From: Ornithodoros turicata
Lineage: Eukaryota; Arthropoda; Arachnida; Ixodida; Argasidae
DNA: 64,000 nt
Reading direction: 5' to 3'
NCBI RefSeq assembly: GCF_037126465.1
Contig: NW_026999295.1
Location: forward strand, 1,054,001 to 1,118,000
Of the stretch, positions 1 to 11,876 are shown piece after piece. The position numbers and the translations under genes are program-made. Numbering within the stretch: position 1 is the first letter of the stretch; every line of letters starts with the position of its first letter. The notes beneath the pieces were generated by a model. It searched no databases. It was not told the origin of the DNA and worked only from the letters and a program-made list of their open reading frames with translations.

Positions 1-1149
1 AGCCACAAAGGCATCTTCTTTTTTTTTTTCCTTTTGTTGCTTCCTAGATGGCCTTAACTGACGAACAAGCTTGCAGCACATTATGGTGACAATTTTTTTT
101 TGCTGTTTGAAAGAAAAATAAACCTGTGGATTTTCAAGACGTTATAGGAGAGGACTAGTTAAATAAATAAGGGAAGATTTCTTTTAGACGACCTATATCT
201 GAATATACTATCTGAAAAAAAAGTAATTTTTTGTAAGTGCTTGCTATTCAAAAACAGTTGGTTAAACAATGAATATCGATCAGCTTGATAATTTTATGTG
301 AAACTAATCACAAGCAATCACTTACAAGCATGAATAATCTGGGTTTCTTCAAGAATGTTAATTTGCCGGAAATTTATTGTAAACTTTACCCAAAATGTGC
401 TCCGTTCTTGAGTTCTCACTACGTCACCAGATTTATTCTCGTTCTACATGCCCTTTGGGATGGCAGACCCGTGCTTCCCCTCTAACACCAGGCAAGGAAA
501 GCGCACAAATGATGGATATGTAGATGTCAGAAGGAAGCTCGTAAGGGACGACTTCATATTTCGGCACAGTTTAATGCGCCCCCATTGTTCAAGAAAACAA
601 AATGATGATTTACATTCGATATATGCATCGTCTTAAAAATGCACACAATTTTTTTCAGTGATATTTAAGAGAGTCAAGCTACCTCTCTGGCTGGTCTTGG
701 CTGGAATAGCCCAGATTGACAGTTACACAAGCAGATATAGGCGCGAACTGTGGCGGGGGGGGGGCCTTGCTTCCCCTCCCCCGGAACATGAACTAGGGAG
801 GGCGCCGCCTCCCCCGGGAAGTCCCGCTATGAGACTGACGCCAACCTTTGGGGCTCGGCGCTCCCGGATCAAAAGAGCGAAGAGGCACCAACCCAAAAAT
901 TCATCTTGCAATTTGTAAAATATGTATCTGCTCACCGTACTCATTGTCACAGTAGAAGTTGAGGCGAAGAAACACAGAGTATGACACAACACATAGCCTG
1001 AATTTCGCCCAAAGCAATCAGATCAATGAAACGAAGCAGTCGAAAAGGTACCAGCAGCTGCCAGTGAGGTGTAACGGTGAGATCTTCGGAACGCATATTC
1101 GTTGGGAGCAGATTCAACTCCCGCTGCTCCATTTCATTGACCATATTCA
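1..1149. other. Gene-free stretch
   Basis: I see no supportable gene here. Open frames are short and lack recognisable motifs or splice context. The stretch is AT-rich at the left with T and A runs. A GC-rich patch near 750-870 carries a G9 run and C-rich blocks and opens overlapping frames on both strands, which is the expected effect of low-complexity sequence. Confidence 0.6.
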
Positions 1150-1156
1150 TTATATT

Positions 1157-1617
1157 TAGGGAGCGACTTTTTCGGGTTAAACCCGATTCCGCCCGGTTAT
1201 TCCCCCCCCCCCCCGAAATGGCATCCGACCAATTCGGGTTAAACGCTATTTCTCCCCGAATTCTAGTCACTATGAAATCCTCAAGTGACGTTTCCACTGA
1301 AGACGAGCAAAGGTCGCCACGTGTAACACATGTAAGAATGGGTCACTTACGTTCCCAGCAATACACCCATGTGTGTCAGCACTGTCTATGCCTTCGGGGA
1401 TTACCGCTGGAAGGTCACGATCCCGCAAAAAAAACAAAAAAAGATAGGTTAGGAAATGACTTAATAGACAAGAGGAGAAACAAAACACCAGATAACACCC
1501 GAAGGCACAATTATCGCCCGATTTCTCCCCGAATTACAGATTTAAAAATAGCGCCCGATATTTAACCCCCCCCCCCGAATCTGAGAAAGGCATTTAACCC
1601 GAAAAAGTCACCCCCTA
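1157..1617. mobile_element. Short TIR element (MITE), probably hAT-like
   Basis: The left end reads TAGGGAGCGACTTTTTCGGG and the right end is its inverted near-copy, TAGGGGGTGACTTTTTCGGG when read on the minus strand. The element is flanked by the direct repeat TTATATT at 1150-1156 and 1618-1624, which becomes 8 bp (ATTATATT) if the terminal A of the right end is assigned to the flank. Inside are further CGGGTTAAA motifs, long C runs near 1201-1214 and 1566-1576, and no transposase. A 7-8 bp duplication with TAGGG termini fits a non-autonomous hAT MITE; the superfamily is inferred. Confidence 0.7.
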
Positions 1618-1695
1618 TTATATTGCGCGCATTTCGGGTCAAACACCGAGGATTCAATACGTTTTGTTCTTTTTTTACTTAGTTTTCAAAGGCGT

Positions 1696-1820
1696 TGTAG
1701 CACCATCGTCACCACGATCATATTCGCCTGGCGCGAGCTACAGAGCCTTCCACCAGATCATATGTCATGAAATCACTTCTCGTTAGCTCTCGCACCATGA
1801 AGGTTGTCTTGTCTCCTTCA
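1696..1820 (+). repeat. 5' LTR
   Basis: Begins TGTAGCACCATC and ends TTCA, so it has canonical TG...CA termini. It is 125 bp long and matches the 3' LTR with about five substitutions. At this size it leaves little room for separate U3, R and U5 blocks, and I see no clear TATA box. Confidence 0.93.
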
Positions 1821-1823
1821 TAT

Positions 1824-1841
1824 TGGTGACCCGGACGTGAT
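1824..1841 (+). other. tRNA primer-binding site, probably tRNA-Trp
   Basis: Three bases after the 5' LTR the sequence TGGTGACCCGGACGTGAT begins with TGG, complementary to a tRNA CCA end. It matches the complement of the 3' end of metazoan tRNA-Trp as I know it, with about one mismatch. The tRNA identity is from memory and could be checked by pairing against a tick tRNA set. Confidence 0.7.
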
Positions 1842-1858
1842 CTGACAGAGCCGCAACC

Positions 1859-2717
1859 ATGACCGCTCCGCAGCCCAACCCTACAGGACTTCTCGGGCAG
1901 GAATCCCTTCCACCGGCAACACCATCGCCAGGCCTTAACGCAGTTTCCATCAAGATTCCCCCGTTCTGGCCCGCCAACCCCATTCTTTGGTTCGCTAACA
2001 TCGAGGCGCAATTCATACTCCGAGGTGTTACCACCCAGCTAACCAAATTTTACCACGTTGTCGGCGCCCTCGGACCTAATGAAGCAGCAGAGGTACGTGA
2101 CATTATCACCGTGCCTCCTGCAGACCACCCGTATGACGCCCTCAAGACAGCTCTGACCCGAACAGGAGCGCCTGAGGCAACTCCTCACCGCTGAAGTCTT
2201 CGGTGACAGAAGGCCGTCCCAGCTGCTCCGCCGAATGCAACAACTCTTGGGCGACCGCGCTTCAGCACTGGACGATTCCATCTTGCGCGAGCTATTTTTG
2301 CAGCGGCTCCCGAACACGGTACGCATGATTCTAACGACCTCCACCGCAGTCTCCCTCGAAGCCTTGGCCGAGATGGCTGATAAGATAATGGACATCGCAC
2401 CGCCAACCATTTCTGCGGTATCACCGCAACCCCACGCGGTTTCCCCACTTTCGGCCACTCCCACGATGTCAGACTTCCAGATCCTCCGTGACAGGGTCGC
2501 GCGGCTGACCGACATGGTTTCGACTTTACTTTTCAACCGCCGCTCCACAACACCCAGGCACCGTAGTCCTCGTCGAAGCAGTCGGCGCCGCAGCCCCTCC
2601 AACCGCTCGCTGTCCCCCAACCCATGCGAGTGCTGGTACCACCAGACTTTCGGAGCCAGTGCACGCAACTGCCAGCCTCCCTGCACCTATCCGGGAAAGG
2701 GGGGAGTCAGCAACTGA
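1859..2717 (+). pseudogene. gypsy gag, frameshifted
   Basis: The first part starts at the ATG at 1859, shortly after the primer-binding site, and reads to a stop at 2194. The reading continues in another frame from about 2200 to 2717, so there is one frameshift near 2165-2235. The N-terminal part has the tick gypsy Gag look (an FWPANP-x-LWFANIEAQF segment). The second part has the predicted helical capsid region (SILRELFLQRLP), an Arg/Ser-rich basic stretch near 2560-2620, and a C-terminal Cys/His motif (CWYHQTFG...NC) resembling a degenerate zinc knuckle. Gag forms the intracellular particle in which reverse transcription occurs. Its end overlaps the start of pol in another frame. Confidence 0.82.
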
Positions 2718-5700
2718 CGGCGACCAGCTTTGCTGACGGCGCATCCAGTCGTCCACGTCTGTTTTTCATCCCTGACCGCTCCTCCGGCGTGCGGTTCCTC
2801 GTGGACACTGGAGCAGAAGTCTCTGTCCTTCCTGTTTCTACCATGGATGTGCAACACCGTGCTCCCACCAGCACCTTACTCGCTGTCAACACCACGCCCA
2901 TTACCACTTACGGCGAAAAGCTTGTGACCCTCAACCTTGGTCTTCGCCGCGCTTTTCGCTGGGTGTTCACCATTGCGCAGGTCCCGCACGCCATAATCGG
3001 AGCGGACTTTTTGGCGCACTTCGGCCTTCTCGTGGACATGAGCCATCGCAGGTTGATTGATACCGTTACCAATCTTATGGTGCAGGGCAGTGTAGCACCG
3101 GCACACCTAGTTGGGCCACTCCTCCGCAAGTCGGAGCCTACGACAGAATACGAGGCCATTTTGCAGGAATTCCCGGCGCTCACCCAGCCGCCAAACTGGA
3201 AACTACCTGTCCAGCACGACGTGGTCCATCACATCGTCACCTCCAGCCCACCTGTCCACGTCCGCCCACGCCGCCTCGCTCCGGAGAAACTCAAGGTGGC
3301 CAGAGCTGAGTTCGAGCACATGCTCGACCTCGGCATCATCGAACCTTCATCTAGTAACTGGTCATCCGCTCTCCACATGATCCCCAAGAAGACTGGCGAC
3401 TGGCGGCCATGTGGAGATTACAGAGCCCTCAACCGCGGCACAGTCCCAGACCGATACCCGATTCCTCACGTACAGGATTTCACCAGCCACCTGCACGGCG
3501 CGAAAATTTTCTCGAAGGTCGATCTGGTACGCGCATAAAATCAAATACCGGTAGCGACCGAAGACGTGCAGAAGACCGCCATCACCACCCCGTTTGGACT
3601 GTTTCAGTTTCGGCGAATGCCTTTTGGCTTGCGAAACGCAGCGCAAACCTTCCAGCGGTTCATAGACTCCATCATCAGAGGTCTTCCATTTGTGTTCGCC
3701 TACATTGACGACCTGCTGATCGCAAGTTCCACCCCGCAAGAGCATGCCGCCCATCTTCGCGCGCTCTTTACTCGCCTCACCGACTTCGGTATCGTCGTCA
3801 ATGCCGCCAAGAGCGAATTCGGGGTGGACAAACTGGAGTTCCTCGGTCATCACCCCACTTCCCGCAAAGGTTCAAGCAGTCCAGGACTTCCCACAACCTT
3901 CGTCTGCACGCAAGCTTCGAGAATTCCTTGGGCTTGTTAACTTTTACAGGCGGTTCGTTCCTGACTGTGCAACAACTCTCATCCCTTTGGAATCTCTGCT
4001 TGCTACCACCAAACGCAGTACCGCCCTACTCACCTGGACGCAAGTCCCTCTCAATGCCTTCGAGAAGATTAAACGTGACTTGGCCACTGCTACCCTTCTA
4101 GCCCATCCTATCCACGGCGCCCCGACCAGCCTACTGGTAGACGCTTCAGCGTCTGCCGTCGGCGCAGTCCTCCAGCAGCAAGTCTCCGGCCAATGGCAAC
4201 TACTCGCGTTCTTCCCCCGCAAACTGAAGGACAGGGAAGTGCGTTACAGCACATTTTCCCGCGAGCTCCTAGCAGTCTATCTCGCGGTGAAACATTTTCG
4301 CCATTTCCTCGAAGGCCGCATGTTCACCATCTTCACGGACCACAAGCCGCTCACCTATGCCTTCGTATCCTCCGGTAACAACTATGCCCCTCGGGAAGTT
4401 CGTCAGCTCTCTTACATCTGTGAGTTTTCAACTGACCTCAGGCATCTTAGCGGCAAAGACAACACGGCAGCCGACGCCCTCAGCCGTGTCGACACTCTCT
4501 CTCAGGTCGTGCACCCGCCGCTCGGTACCAGTTTCACACTGGACGCGTTGGCTGACCAGCAACGCACGGACGAGGAATTGGCCAAGCTCCGTGCTGATGC
4601 ACGATCTGGACTTCGCTTCCAAGACTTGCTCCTCCCCGGCGCGGCAACGGCCGTAGCTTGCGACGTGTCGCTTGGAACACCGCGCCCGTTTGTTCCAGTC
4701 ACCCTCCGTCGGCAAGTGTTTGACATGCTCCACACATTGTCTCATCCTGGAGTACGGGGCACACAGAAGCTCATCGCAGCCCTCTACGTGTGGCCACGCA
4801 TGCACGCCCATATCAAGCAATGGGCGCGCTGCTGTCTCCAATGTCAACGAGCTAAAATCCATCGTCACACCTACGCGCCCGTGGCCGCCTTCCTCCCGCT
4901 TGACTCGCGGTTCGACAAGATCCACTTTGACATCGTCGGCCCCCTCCCACCTTCTCAAGGTCAACGTTATCTCTTAACAGTCATCGACTGCTTCACCCGG
5001 TGGCCGGAGGCAACACCCGTCCCGGACATCACCGCAGCCACAGTGGCGGCGGCATTCGTGACCACCTGGACATCACGTTTCGGGGTACCCTCCACCATAA
5101 CGACAGACCGTGGAAGGCAATTCAAGTCATCTCTTTTTGCTGCCCTCGCCACTCTCCTCGGCGCGCAAAGTATCCGCACGACCGCCTACCATCTGTCATC
5201 CAACGGCCTCGTGGAGCGATTCCACCGTCACCTCAAGGCCGCATTGAAGACCCACGTCAACCCCACCGCCTGGACGGAAGCCTTGCCGGTGATACTCCTG
5301 GGACTCCGGTCCGTTTTCAAACCCGACTTGGGTTCCACCTCGGCCCAACTGGTCTATGGAACGACCTTGCGGCTTCCAGGCGAATTCTTCGCACCACATC
5401 TCACCGGGACCATTCCCGATCCCACGGACTATGTCTCCCGCCTTCGCGATGTCTTCGCCGGTGTCCGTCCCGCACACACGCGCCTGGGCTCCGCCACCAA
5501 GGTGTACGTCCATCCGGACCTCTCCACGTGCACGCACGTCTTTGTGCGCGTCGACGCTGTTCGGAAACCCTTGCAGCCCCCATACAACGGTCCCTACCTC
5601 GTCATCGCTCGCTCTCCGAAGCATTTCACGATCCGCATCAACGCGGAAGCAGAGGAGATCTGCATCGACAGGCTCAAGCCGGCCTACACCGAGTCGCCGC

Positions 5701-5960
5701 CATCAACCGACGTCAGCCTTCTGAAGACCGATGATTTTTCCCCTGCAAGACCCCCTTTGCAGCCCTCCAAGCGCAGTCTGCGGATCTCATCGGCGCCTAA
5801 ACTGTGTCATCTTCACTCATGGTCTTCGCCCATTCGCTATGGGGGGAGGGGCAACTGTAGCACCATCGTCACCACGATCACATTCACCTGGCGCGAGCTG
5901 CAGAGCCTTCCACCAGATCATATGTCATTAAATCACTTCTCGTTAGCTCTCGCACCATGA
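2624..5960 (+). pseudogene. gypsy pol (PR-RT-RNaseH-IN), broken
   Basis: The polyprotein has the aspartic protease motif DTGAEVS near 2802; RT palm segments including [12 protein letters not shown] and the YIDD catalytic box near 3703; RNase H from about 4110 ([26 protein letters not shown]); and an integrase with an HHCC zinc region near 4735-4850 and a D,D-35-E core ([23 protein letters not shown]). An in-frame TAA at 3536-3538 replaces what is normally a Tyr codon in RT, and a frameshift near 3855 moves the rest into the frame that runs to 5960. Those two breaks separate PR and early RT from the remainder. The C-terminus reads into the 3' LTR. The integrase lacks an obvious chromodomain. 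Confidence 0.93.
5839..5855 (+). other. Polypurine tract
   Basis: A purine-rich run (ATGGGGGGAGGGGC) directly precedes the 3' LTR. This is the expected plus-strand priming site of an LTR retrotransposon, and its position fixes the element's orientation. Confidence 0.8.
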
Positions 5961-5980
5961 AGGTTGTCTTGTCTCATTCA
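5856..5980 (+). repeat. 3' LTR
   Basis: 125 bp, starting TGTAGCACC and ending ATTCA, about 96% identical to the 5' copy. The pol frame stays open through most of it. It is followed by GCGT, the target duplication. Confidence 0.93.
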
Positions 5981-5984
5981 GCGT

Positions 5985-6879
5985 AATGCCTTCAGTTGTG
6001 CACATGTTCACTGTTTACTTTCTCTCTATTTTTTGTGTTGTTTTTTTTCTGTTCTTCCTTCCTCTTATTTCTATACCAGTTCTGCATACGTCATACGATC
6101 CCGCCAGAGTGCGTGATTCTTCAGCATTAGTTTTGTGTTCTACATTTTTCTTTTCCTTTTCTTTCCTTCTTGTTGTTTTTATTTTCTTCGCCTTTTTTTA
6201 TTTCCCCTTCTCACTTTTTTTGGAATAACAAGCCGACATCCATCTGGCTTACCTCTCCTTTCTTTTTCTTAATAAACATATCCCCCCGCCAGAGTACTTA
6301 CTTCGCGGTGCGCCCTTGCCCCCTCCGGGAAAATGAAAACTCTCCGCCTCTGCAAGGAAATAAGGCAAATATAAAGGAAAAAAGGCAATTTTAGAATGCC
6401 TCACTATGCCTCACTCAATTCACTACTTTTCATAGCTTACACCTTGGCAGGTGTTTTTTTATTCTAAAATGGTTTCATTGCCAAAATCTACGAGAATGAC
6501 CGTCTTCACATTAACAAGTTTCAACTGTATACCAAGTAATAACAAACATGTGCTTACTTTTTCGGCAATCAAGATGTGAATTACATCGTTGAGTTGCAGG
6601 CTTCAGTGAAAGATCACTGCTTGTCATGTCACTGCTGAGTGAGTACGTCACTGCTAGTGACGCAACATGTGATTCCAGTGTCTTTCACCCCGCCACATGT
6701 TATTTCATGAGCAGTTAGCACCAGAATCAATGAGCTTGCATGATGCACTTATGAAGGGTAATTTCATGTGTGCCGATAAACATACTGCAGTGCAAATTTA
6801 AAATGTAGTTTGTGGCTGGGAAGCACACTCATATTCAGTATGCCATGTGAACTAGGGGAGCATTTTCTGCCATAAACAT
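5985..6879. other. Gene-free stretch with pyrimidine-rich tract
   Basis: Positions 6010-6240 form a strongly T/C-rich plus-strand tract. The overlapping hydrophobic frames there are a by-product of composition. From 6400 to 6880 the DNA is AT-rich with no coding signal. Confidence 0.6.
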
Positions 6880-7222
6880 TAGATGAAGACCCCAAAAAAT
6901 GTAAGCACTGTTTACGTACATTTGACAACCTGCATTTTTATTACTGAGAGGCTCTCTTCGTAGCAAGAGGGGAAGGGTGCTGGCAATGTGGCACATGATC
7001 GTAAGATGTAGAACCAGAGACACAGAAAAAAATTGACAGCATATCATGATCTCAATCATGTCATTGCGTCCGTGCTTCTGTCTGCTGTTCTGCATTTGTT
7101 AATCTTTTTGTGTATTTGCTAGATTTTAGCCCAACTGCAGGAGTCAGCAATTAGGGAACATCCAGAATATGCAAGGCATACATTTCTTCATTCTCCGCGT
7201 TCCTTATTCAAATAACGTTTAA

Positions 7223-10200
7223 AGGGACTGTCGCATCCGGAACCGTGGTTACGAATCCAATACCAATGTGTTCGGTACACTACCACGAGCTATTTGCCAA
7301 ATTTTCTCCTTCCAAAACGGACCGGGTGATGAGGAATCGAATTTAAAAGATCCGGTTTCGTTTTGATCCTCGAAAGCGCCAGCGCCAACAACATCGCGTG
7401 ACGCAAGGTCGAATCTGGCTAATCCGCTGTGAAGGACGCTGTCGTCTGCCGCCAAGTCTGGGGCTGCTTTGTTTTTTTCCGGCACGTCGCCCGTATTCAC
7501 ATGTGACACTTTCTAGTGACTCGGATACTATCGCTACGCTTGCATCCTTGGCGTGGGATGTCGTTTGGAAACCGACGCAGTGTTCCCGACTCCAGGAAAA
7601 CTTCCTTCGAAAACCTCGATGTTTGATTTCGCACGCCAAGGATACAGCTACAGCCAGACCCCAGACGAAGCGAAAGTTGGAAGCAGCTACATCACTAGCG
7701 GGTATCCAGATGAAGCAAGGAGTGTTCATGCTGTCCGTGTATGCTCCTCGCATTTCACCGATAATGTGTATCTGGATGAGAACATCATGGAAGTGCAACT
7801 TGGATTGACACAAAAAAGGAACGAATTGAAACTTGACGCCGTTCCGACAGTGTTCCACGAACAAAGCGAGCCAGCAACTTCGACAGTAAGTCACAATGTC
7901 TATGTAGTTTCCCAATCGGGTCTGTCACTCTTGCGCGTGAGTAACTTAGCAGCAAAAGACGAAATCGGTACAACGTAAGGTATCCCCTAACCTATGATTA
8001 ATAACTAGATAAATAAAATACAATAAACAAGTTCAAGTGATGTCATTCATATGAACGTGATTGACTTTTCTCGTTGTCGGACGCGTTATCATGAAACTTT
8101 CACTGTTACTGAACCTGTGACTTTTGTGGAATGTGGTAGACATGATTGGTTTTCATGTGTATTACAGCTGCAGGCAGTTCGACAGGGTCAAGCGCAAGTG
8201 GTACGTATATTACTTAAATACATATAATGTGTTTACAATTTTTGGACACAGAACAATTCGCAAACTATGCACCCCAATCACTAAAAGGAAGAACTGACGC
8301 TGTTTCTGTGCTGGTGTTAGAAACAGGCACTATACAAACAGTACCTCTGTCCGTAACATAAGCGCCATAACCCACTTCCCAGTTACCTTTTATCTCTCTG
8401 TTTGTGAACTGTTTGTGTGCTGTAGGGCGGCGGTTTTTGCGGTTGTCGTAGCCAACTTGAGGTGCACTTTTGACGTTCTGTGTTATCTGTGTTATAGAAG
8501 GACCAGGTGCTGCTGATCAAGTCCCATCCATCCATGAAACGGCATCAAACAATGTACGTGTGTGCACGGCAATTTTGCTGAGAGACCTGCTTTTTACACT
8601 AATGCCTTTACGACGCCTCTGACAAACTAGGATCTTCCAGAACAGTGCTTTCTTCATCCAAGTTCAAGAAGTAAAGAGAATGACTTCATGGCTTCTACTG
8701 ACATCTCACAGCTACATGCCAAGACAAAATAACTTGACAGCAGGAAATGAAAAAAAAAAAAAAAGGTCAATTTCAGGTCCACCCAAATCTTTGTGCAGAG
8801 GTTGACAACAACAACGCTATTGTGAGATGATGAATGATGCAGCGTTGAGATTAAGCCCTTGTTTCCTTTTTTGCAATGCTATACATTACTGCTGGTTAAA
8901 TGTAAAATGATGCACCTTCCTCCAGACATTAAAGGGGCTACCAGAGATGTAGTGTCAATTCAACAGAAAACCTGCATGTTCTACGAGGCACTGTCACATA
9001 AGCATTGGCCAAATTTGCTGTCCTGTGAGCTTTGATAGGATATGCCGTAGATAGTAAGAGGCCTCTTACTGTAAAAGGGAGGTGCATTAATCGAGTAGTG
9101 GGGTCTGAGGCATGAGGGCCATTTCAGGATGTACTAACCCTTCTAAAATTTTACACTTGGTTATGCCCAGAGATCGATCCAGATCCCCCCCCCCCCCAAC
9201 ACCCCAAGTTTTTTTCCTGTGTACCACTGTTATAATGAAACCGTCCAATTTACTGTCCAATCGTCCCATTTTCATTGCAATTGAAGTACTTACAAAACTG
9301 TTTATTTTTTATTTTTGTGAGTCCCCGCTTCAGATCCCAAGGGACATTGCCAGTGTGGTGCACGCTGATAACTGTCTGTGCATAGCAAATAATAAATATC
9401 TGTGCGTGAAGAGTTGGATGTGGACTTGTGCAATGGCTCTTGAATGGACAACACTCAGTCAACACAAAGATTTATTCACATTTGCGTAACTTATTGCCTG
9501 TCATTATAATAATTATTATAATACATAGACAAGAGGTAAAGCTCTGCCAAGGATCTCTGAAGTTACAGTCTTGAAAGCTGTTTTCAAGACAGTGGTGCTA
9601 AAAAATTGGATCAGTGGCAGGTATCAAAATTTGTTTTGCTGTATCAAGGCAGAACAATCTTCCGTGGGAACGACAAATTTTGGACATTCCCAGACAGATG
9701 TATCACTTACTATGATAATGAGGTGTAACTGTACCATTAGTGAGTTATGAAACGTTACCTGAAATTATTTGACGTGTTATATCCCTCACATGCTATAATA
9801 CTGCCAACGATAAGAAGCATTACACTATCATTAAAAGTATAACTGTCACTTATGGCCAGGTAGTGTATTGCTCCTGCCTATTCCTTTGCACTTCTCGGGA
9901 TTACTGTGGTAACACAGATTCTGTTTCACACTTCTCAATTGGAAACTACGCAAGTCTATTATGGTGTAGGTGTGAACAGGAAATGAGGCACACTAAAGAT
10001 GGTAGTCCTGATAGGACCAGGATGGAAAAACGTTGGCGAATCATGCGGACGACACACCCAGGTATCTGTCGTCTGTTTTTCGGTCCAAGGAATCTCCAAA
10101 CTCAGCTTGTAAACACACAATAAGCAGTGAACCTGACGTAGCTGTAAAAAGAAAGGACACTTTCCTAAACACGTAGCATAGTTAATTTCCTGACAATCAT

Positions 10201-11103
10201 TCTAATTCTAACCCGGCCCTTGAGTTGCACAGTTGGTTAGAGCCTTCGTAACTTTCATGGGGCATCCGTCGTGTGTGCAAACAACGACGACAACTACGAA
10301 AATAAGGATTGCTCGACGTGTCTATTTATCGTGGGCACAGTAGGCGAAGACTGTGATCGTCGCTGAAATACTGCGGTAGATACACCACTAGAAGTTCTGG
10401 CCGATGACAGGGAGCTGGGAACAAAGTGTGATGCGTGCGTGTGGTGCGTGCCGTCATTGCACAACTCTACCACTTCACCAGCACTGCAGCATATAGGTAC
10501 TCATCCAGTTCCTGAGGAACACAGACGCCGCACAAACACTTGGATTGTTTCCTGCGTCGTAGTGTGAATGTCACGGAATTAAGTATTGATCACTCCGATC
10601 ATGAACGTACCTAAAGCAGTGTTCCTGAGGCTCGTTCTGTTGCGTTAACGCAGCTGCGGCACGTACATCACCAGCGACTTGCAGAGGAAGCGGATCCGTC
10701 GAATATGGGCCGTCATCAAACATGTATATTCGTCACGGGAGCTATTATTAAAGGCATTTGAACAGCACGATTCGCCACTTCCGCGTTCCGAGTCCGCCAT
10801 CTCCGTATGTGCCTTCGCCTTCGTCTCCCTGACCTTGCTCATGCAAGCTGCAAGCCGCGGGGACTCCTCTGGCTCGCCGCGTTCCTATTGGTCAGATTCC
10901 ATGTGACGTTGCTAAAGATTCTCAGCAGGGAGTTCCGCTTGACGCCCGCTTCCGTCGTCTGCTGTAGCGCCGCTTACACACGAATTATGCAAAAAGTATT
11001 CCGTCGATCGGAACGGGACATTCGGAGTCATGGTCAGTGAAGGACGGGGAATCTCATTTCACTGTGGTTTCGGAATCGATCTGTGGTCGATGCGACTGTC
11101 CCT
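7223..11103 (+). mobile_element. Kolobok-like DNA transposon with THAP ORF
   Basis: TTAA occurs at both ends (7219-7222 and 11104-11107) and the termini are inverted repeats: AGGGACTGTCGCATC on the left, AGGGACAGTCGCATC read inward from the right, one mismatch. The paralogous segment near 17656 has a single TTAA followed by the same flank (AGAAGTAACC), an empty site confirming the boundaries. Kolobok elements use TTAA targets and carry THAP domains, and a THAP-like ORF lies inside (7553-7978). I find no DDE transposase core, so the copy is probably non-autonomous or too decayed to read. Confidence 0.82.
7553..7978 (+). pseudogene. THAP-domain ORF in the Kolobok-like element
   Basis: The C-terminal half of a THAP zinc-finger domain is visible at about residues 62-101: VCSSHF, then an R-x-x-L segment, then the AVPTVF signature that closes THAP domains (canonical AVPTIF). 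THAP domains bind DNA and in these transposons are fused to or travel with the transposase. The N-terminal C-x(2-4)-C half is not recognisable, so the domain is incomplete or begins in an unseen upstream exon. A GTAAGT donor at 7886 suggests splicing to small downstream exons. Candidate exon-like blocks bounded by AG/GT occur near 8171-8197 and 8500-8550. The start at 7553 is only the first available codon. Confidence 0.6.
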
Positions 11104-11557
11104 TTAAGAAGTAACCATGCGAAGAAACAATACAACAGGAAGCTGGCTTCAGTACACTACACTGTGTCACACGTCACAACAATATGCCACAGCGTTTCCC
11201 AAACCATGTGTCAGGACCTCCATTGAGGCCGCGATAGCCCAAACGGGGCCCAAAAGAAAGCAGATGAAGTGAGCGCAATATGCTACAAAACTAAGGAAAC
11301 TATCTCGCTGTGACTGTATTACATTGAAGTTGTTTTACAAAAATGCAGGTTCAGTTCAGCGCACAATCAGTCGGGAAACAAGCTAACTCGCAGCAATGCT
11401 TTCAATCAATTGTGTCGCAGTATTCCTCACTGTATCATGAGGAGACCCTGGACCTACATCAGACGCTACTTGCGCGCAATAGTATAACATTCATATTACT
11501 GTATATATATCAGGGCAGAGTTCAAGCTTCCTGAGCGCGCACAGACGGTGATCTCAG

Positions 11558-11842
11558 TTGTCTCGCGACGTAAACTCCCAATTATTAACACACATGCACA
11601 GACGGAGAGAGACGCCAGCTGTCACGCACACAGCCATCCCGAAAGCTATGCCCATCTTTGTTGATGCACCCACGAATCCACAGGAAGACTTCCGAAGTTC
11701 TCCCACTTGTATTAAGTACCTGTATCTTGAACTGCAAACAGTTGGTGCACACTCCACAAAACGAGAACAGCTGATTGCTGATTTAATGGGCGCGGCCATG
11801 CGAGCCGAGAAGGACAGTTCAACAGAGGAGCAATTTAGGTGA
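11558..11842 (+). other. Candidate exon within the duplicated segment
   Basis: A 94-codon frame with a segment KAMPIFVDAPTNPQED that is also readable in the right copy near 18405-18450 with changes such as DEPTNPQED, although that copy gains an in-frame TAA shortly after. The left frame ends at CAATTTAG followed by GTGAGT, a good splice donor at about 11839. Preservation of the frame in both diverged copies hints at former coding function. I recognise no domain. Confidence 0.35.
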
Positions 11843-11876
11843 GTTCGGACGTGGCGCTAGTCGTCGGTGCAACAAT

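Larger units (their letters stand above)
1696..5980 (+). mobile_element. Ty3/gypsy LTR retrotransposon, complete but mutated
   Basis: This is a full-length element bounded by two 125-bp LTRs and a 4-bp target duplication, GCGT, at 1692-1695 and 5981-5984. Internal order is primer-binding site, gag, protease, reverse transcriptase, RNase H, integrase, polypurine tract, which is the Ty3/gypsy (Metaviridae) order. The LTRs differ at about 5 of 125 positions, so the insertion is not very recent. Coding capacity is broken by at least one frameshift in gag, a nonsense codon in RT at 3536-3538 and a frameshift near 3855. The LTRs are unusually short for the group. Confidence 0.93.
6880..11876 (+). 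repeat. Left copy of a dispersed direct duplication
   Basis: Sequence at about 6880-7218 and 11108-11876 matches, in the same order and orientation, about 17180-17660 and 17660-18583. Shared anchors include ACAACCTGCATTTTT, AAGAAGTAACC, AAAGCAGATGAAGTGA and GTAGTATAACATT. The copies are clearly diverged, so this is an old duplication or two copies of a low-copy repeat. The left copy is interrupted by a TTAA-flanked transposon at 7223-11103 that is absent from the right copy. Confidence 0.78.

Noticed and set aside
658..992. Overlapping frames on both strands in a GC-rich block
   Set aside because: Frames arise from Pro/Gly-rich low complexity around G and C runs, with no motif, splice context or conservation clue.
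5986..6228. Hydrophobic 80-codon frame resembling a membrane protein
   Set aside because: It lies entirely in a T/C-rich tract, which produces Phe/Leu/Ser runs by composition.
10201..10265. tRNA-like A-box (CAGTTGGTTAGAGCC)
   Set aside because: No B-box at a suitable distance and no cloverleaf seen.
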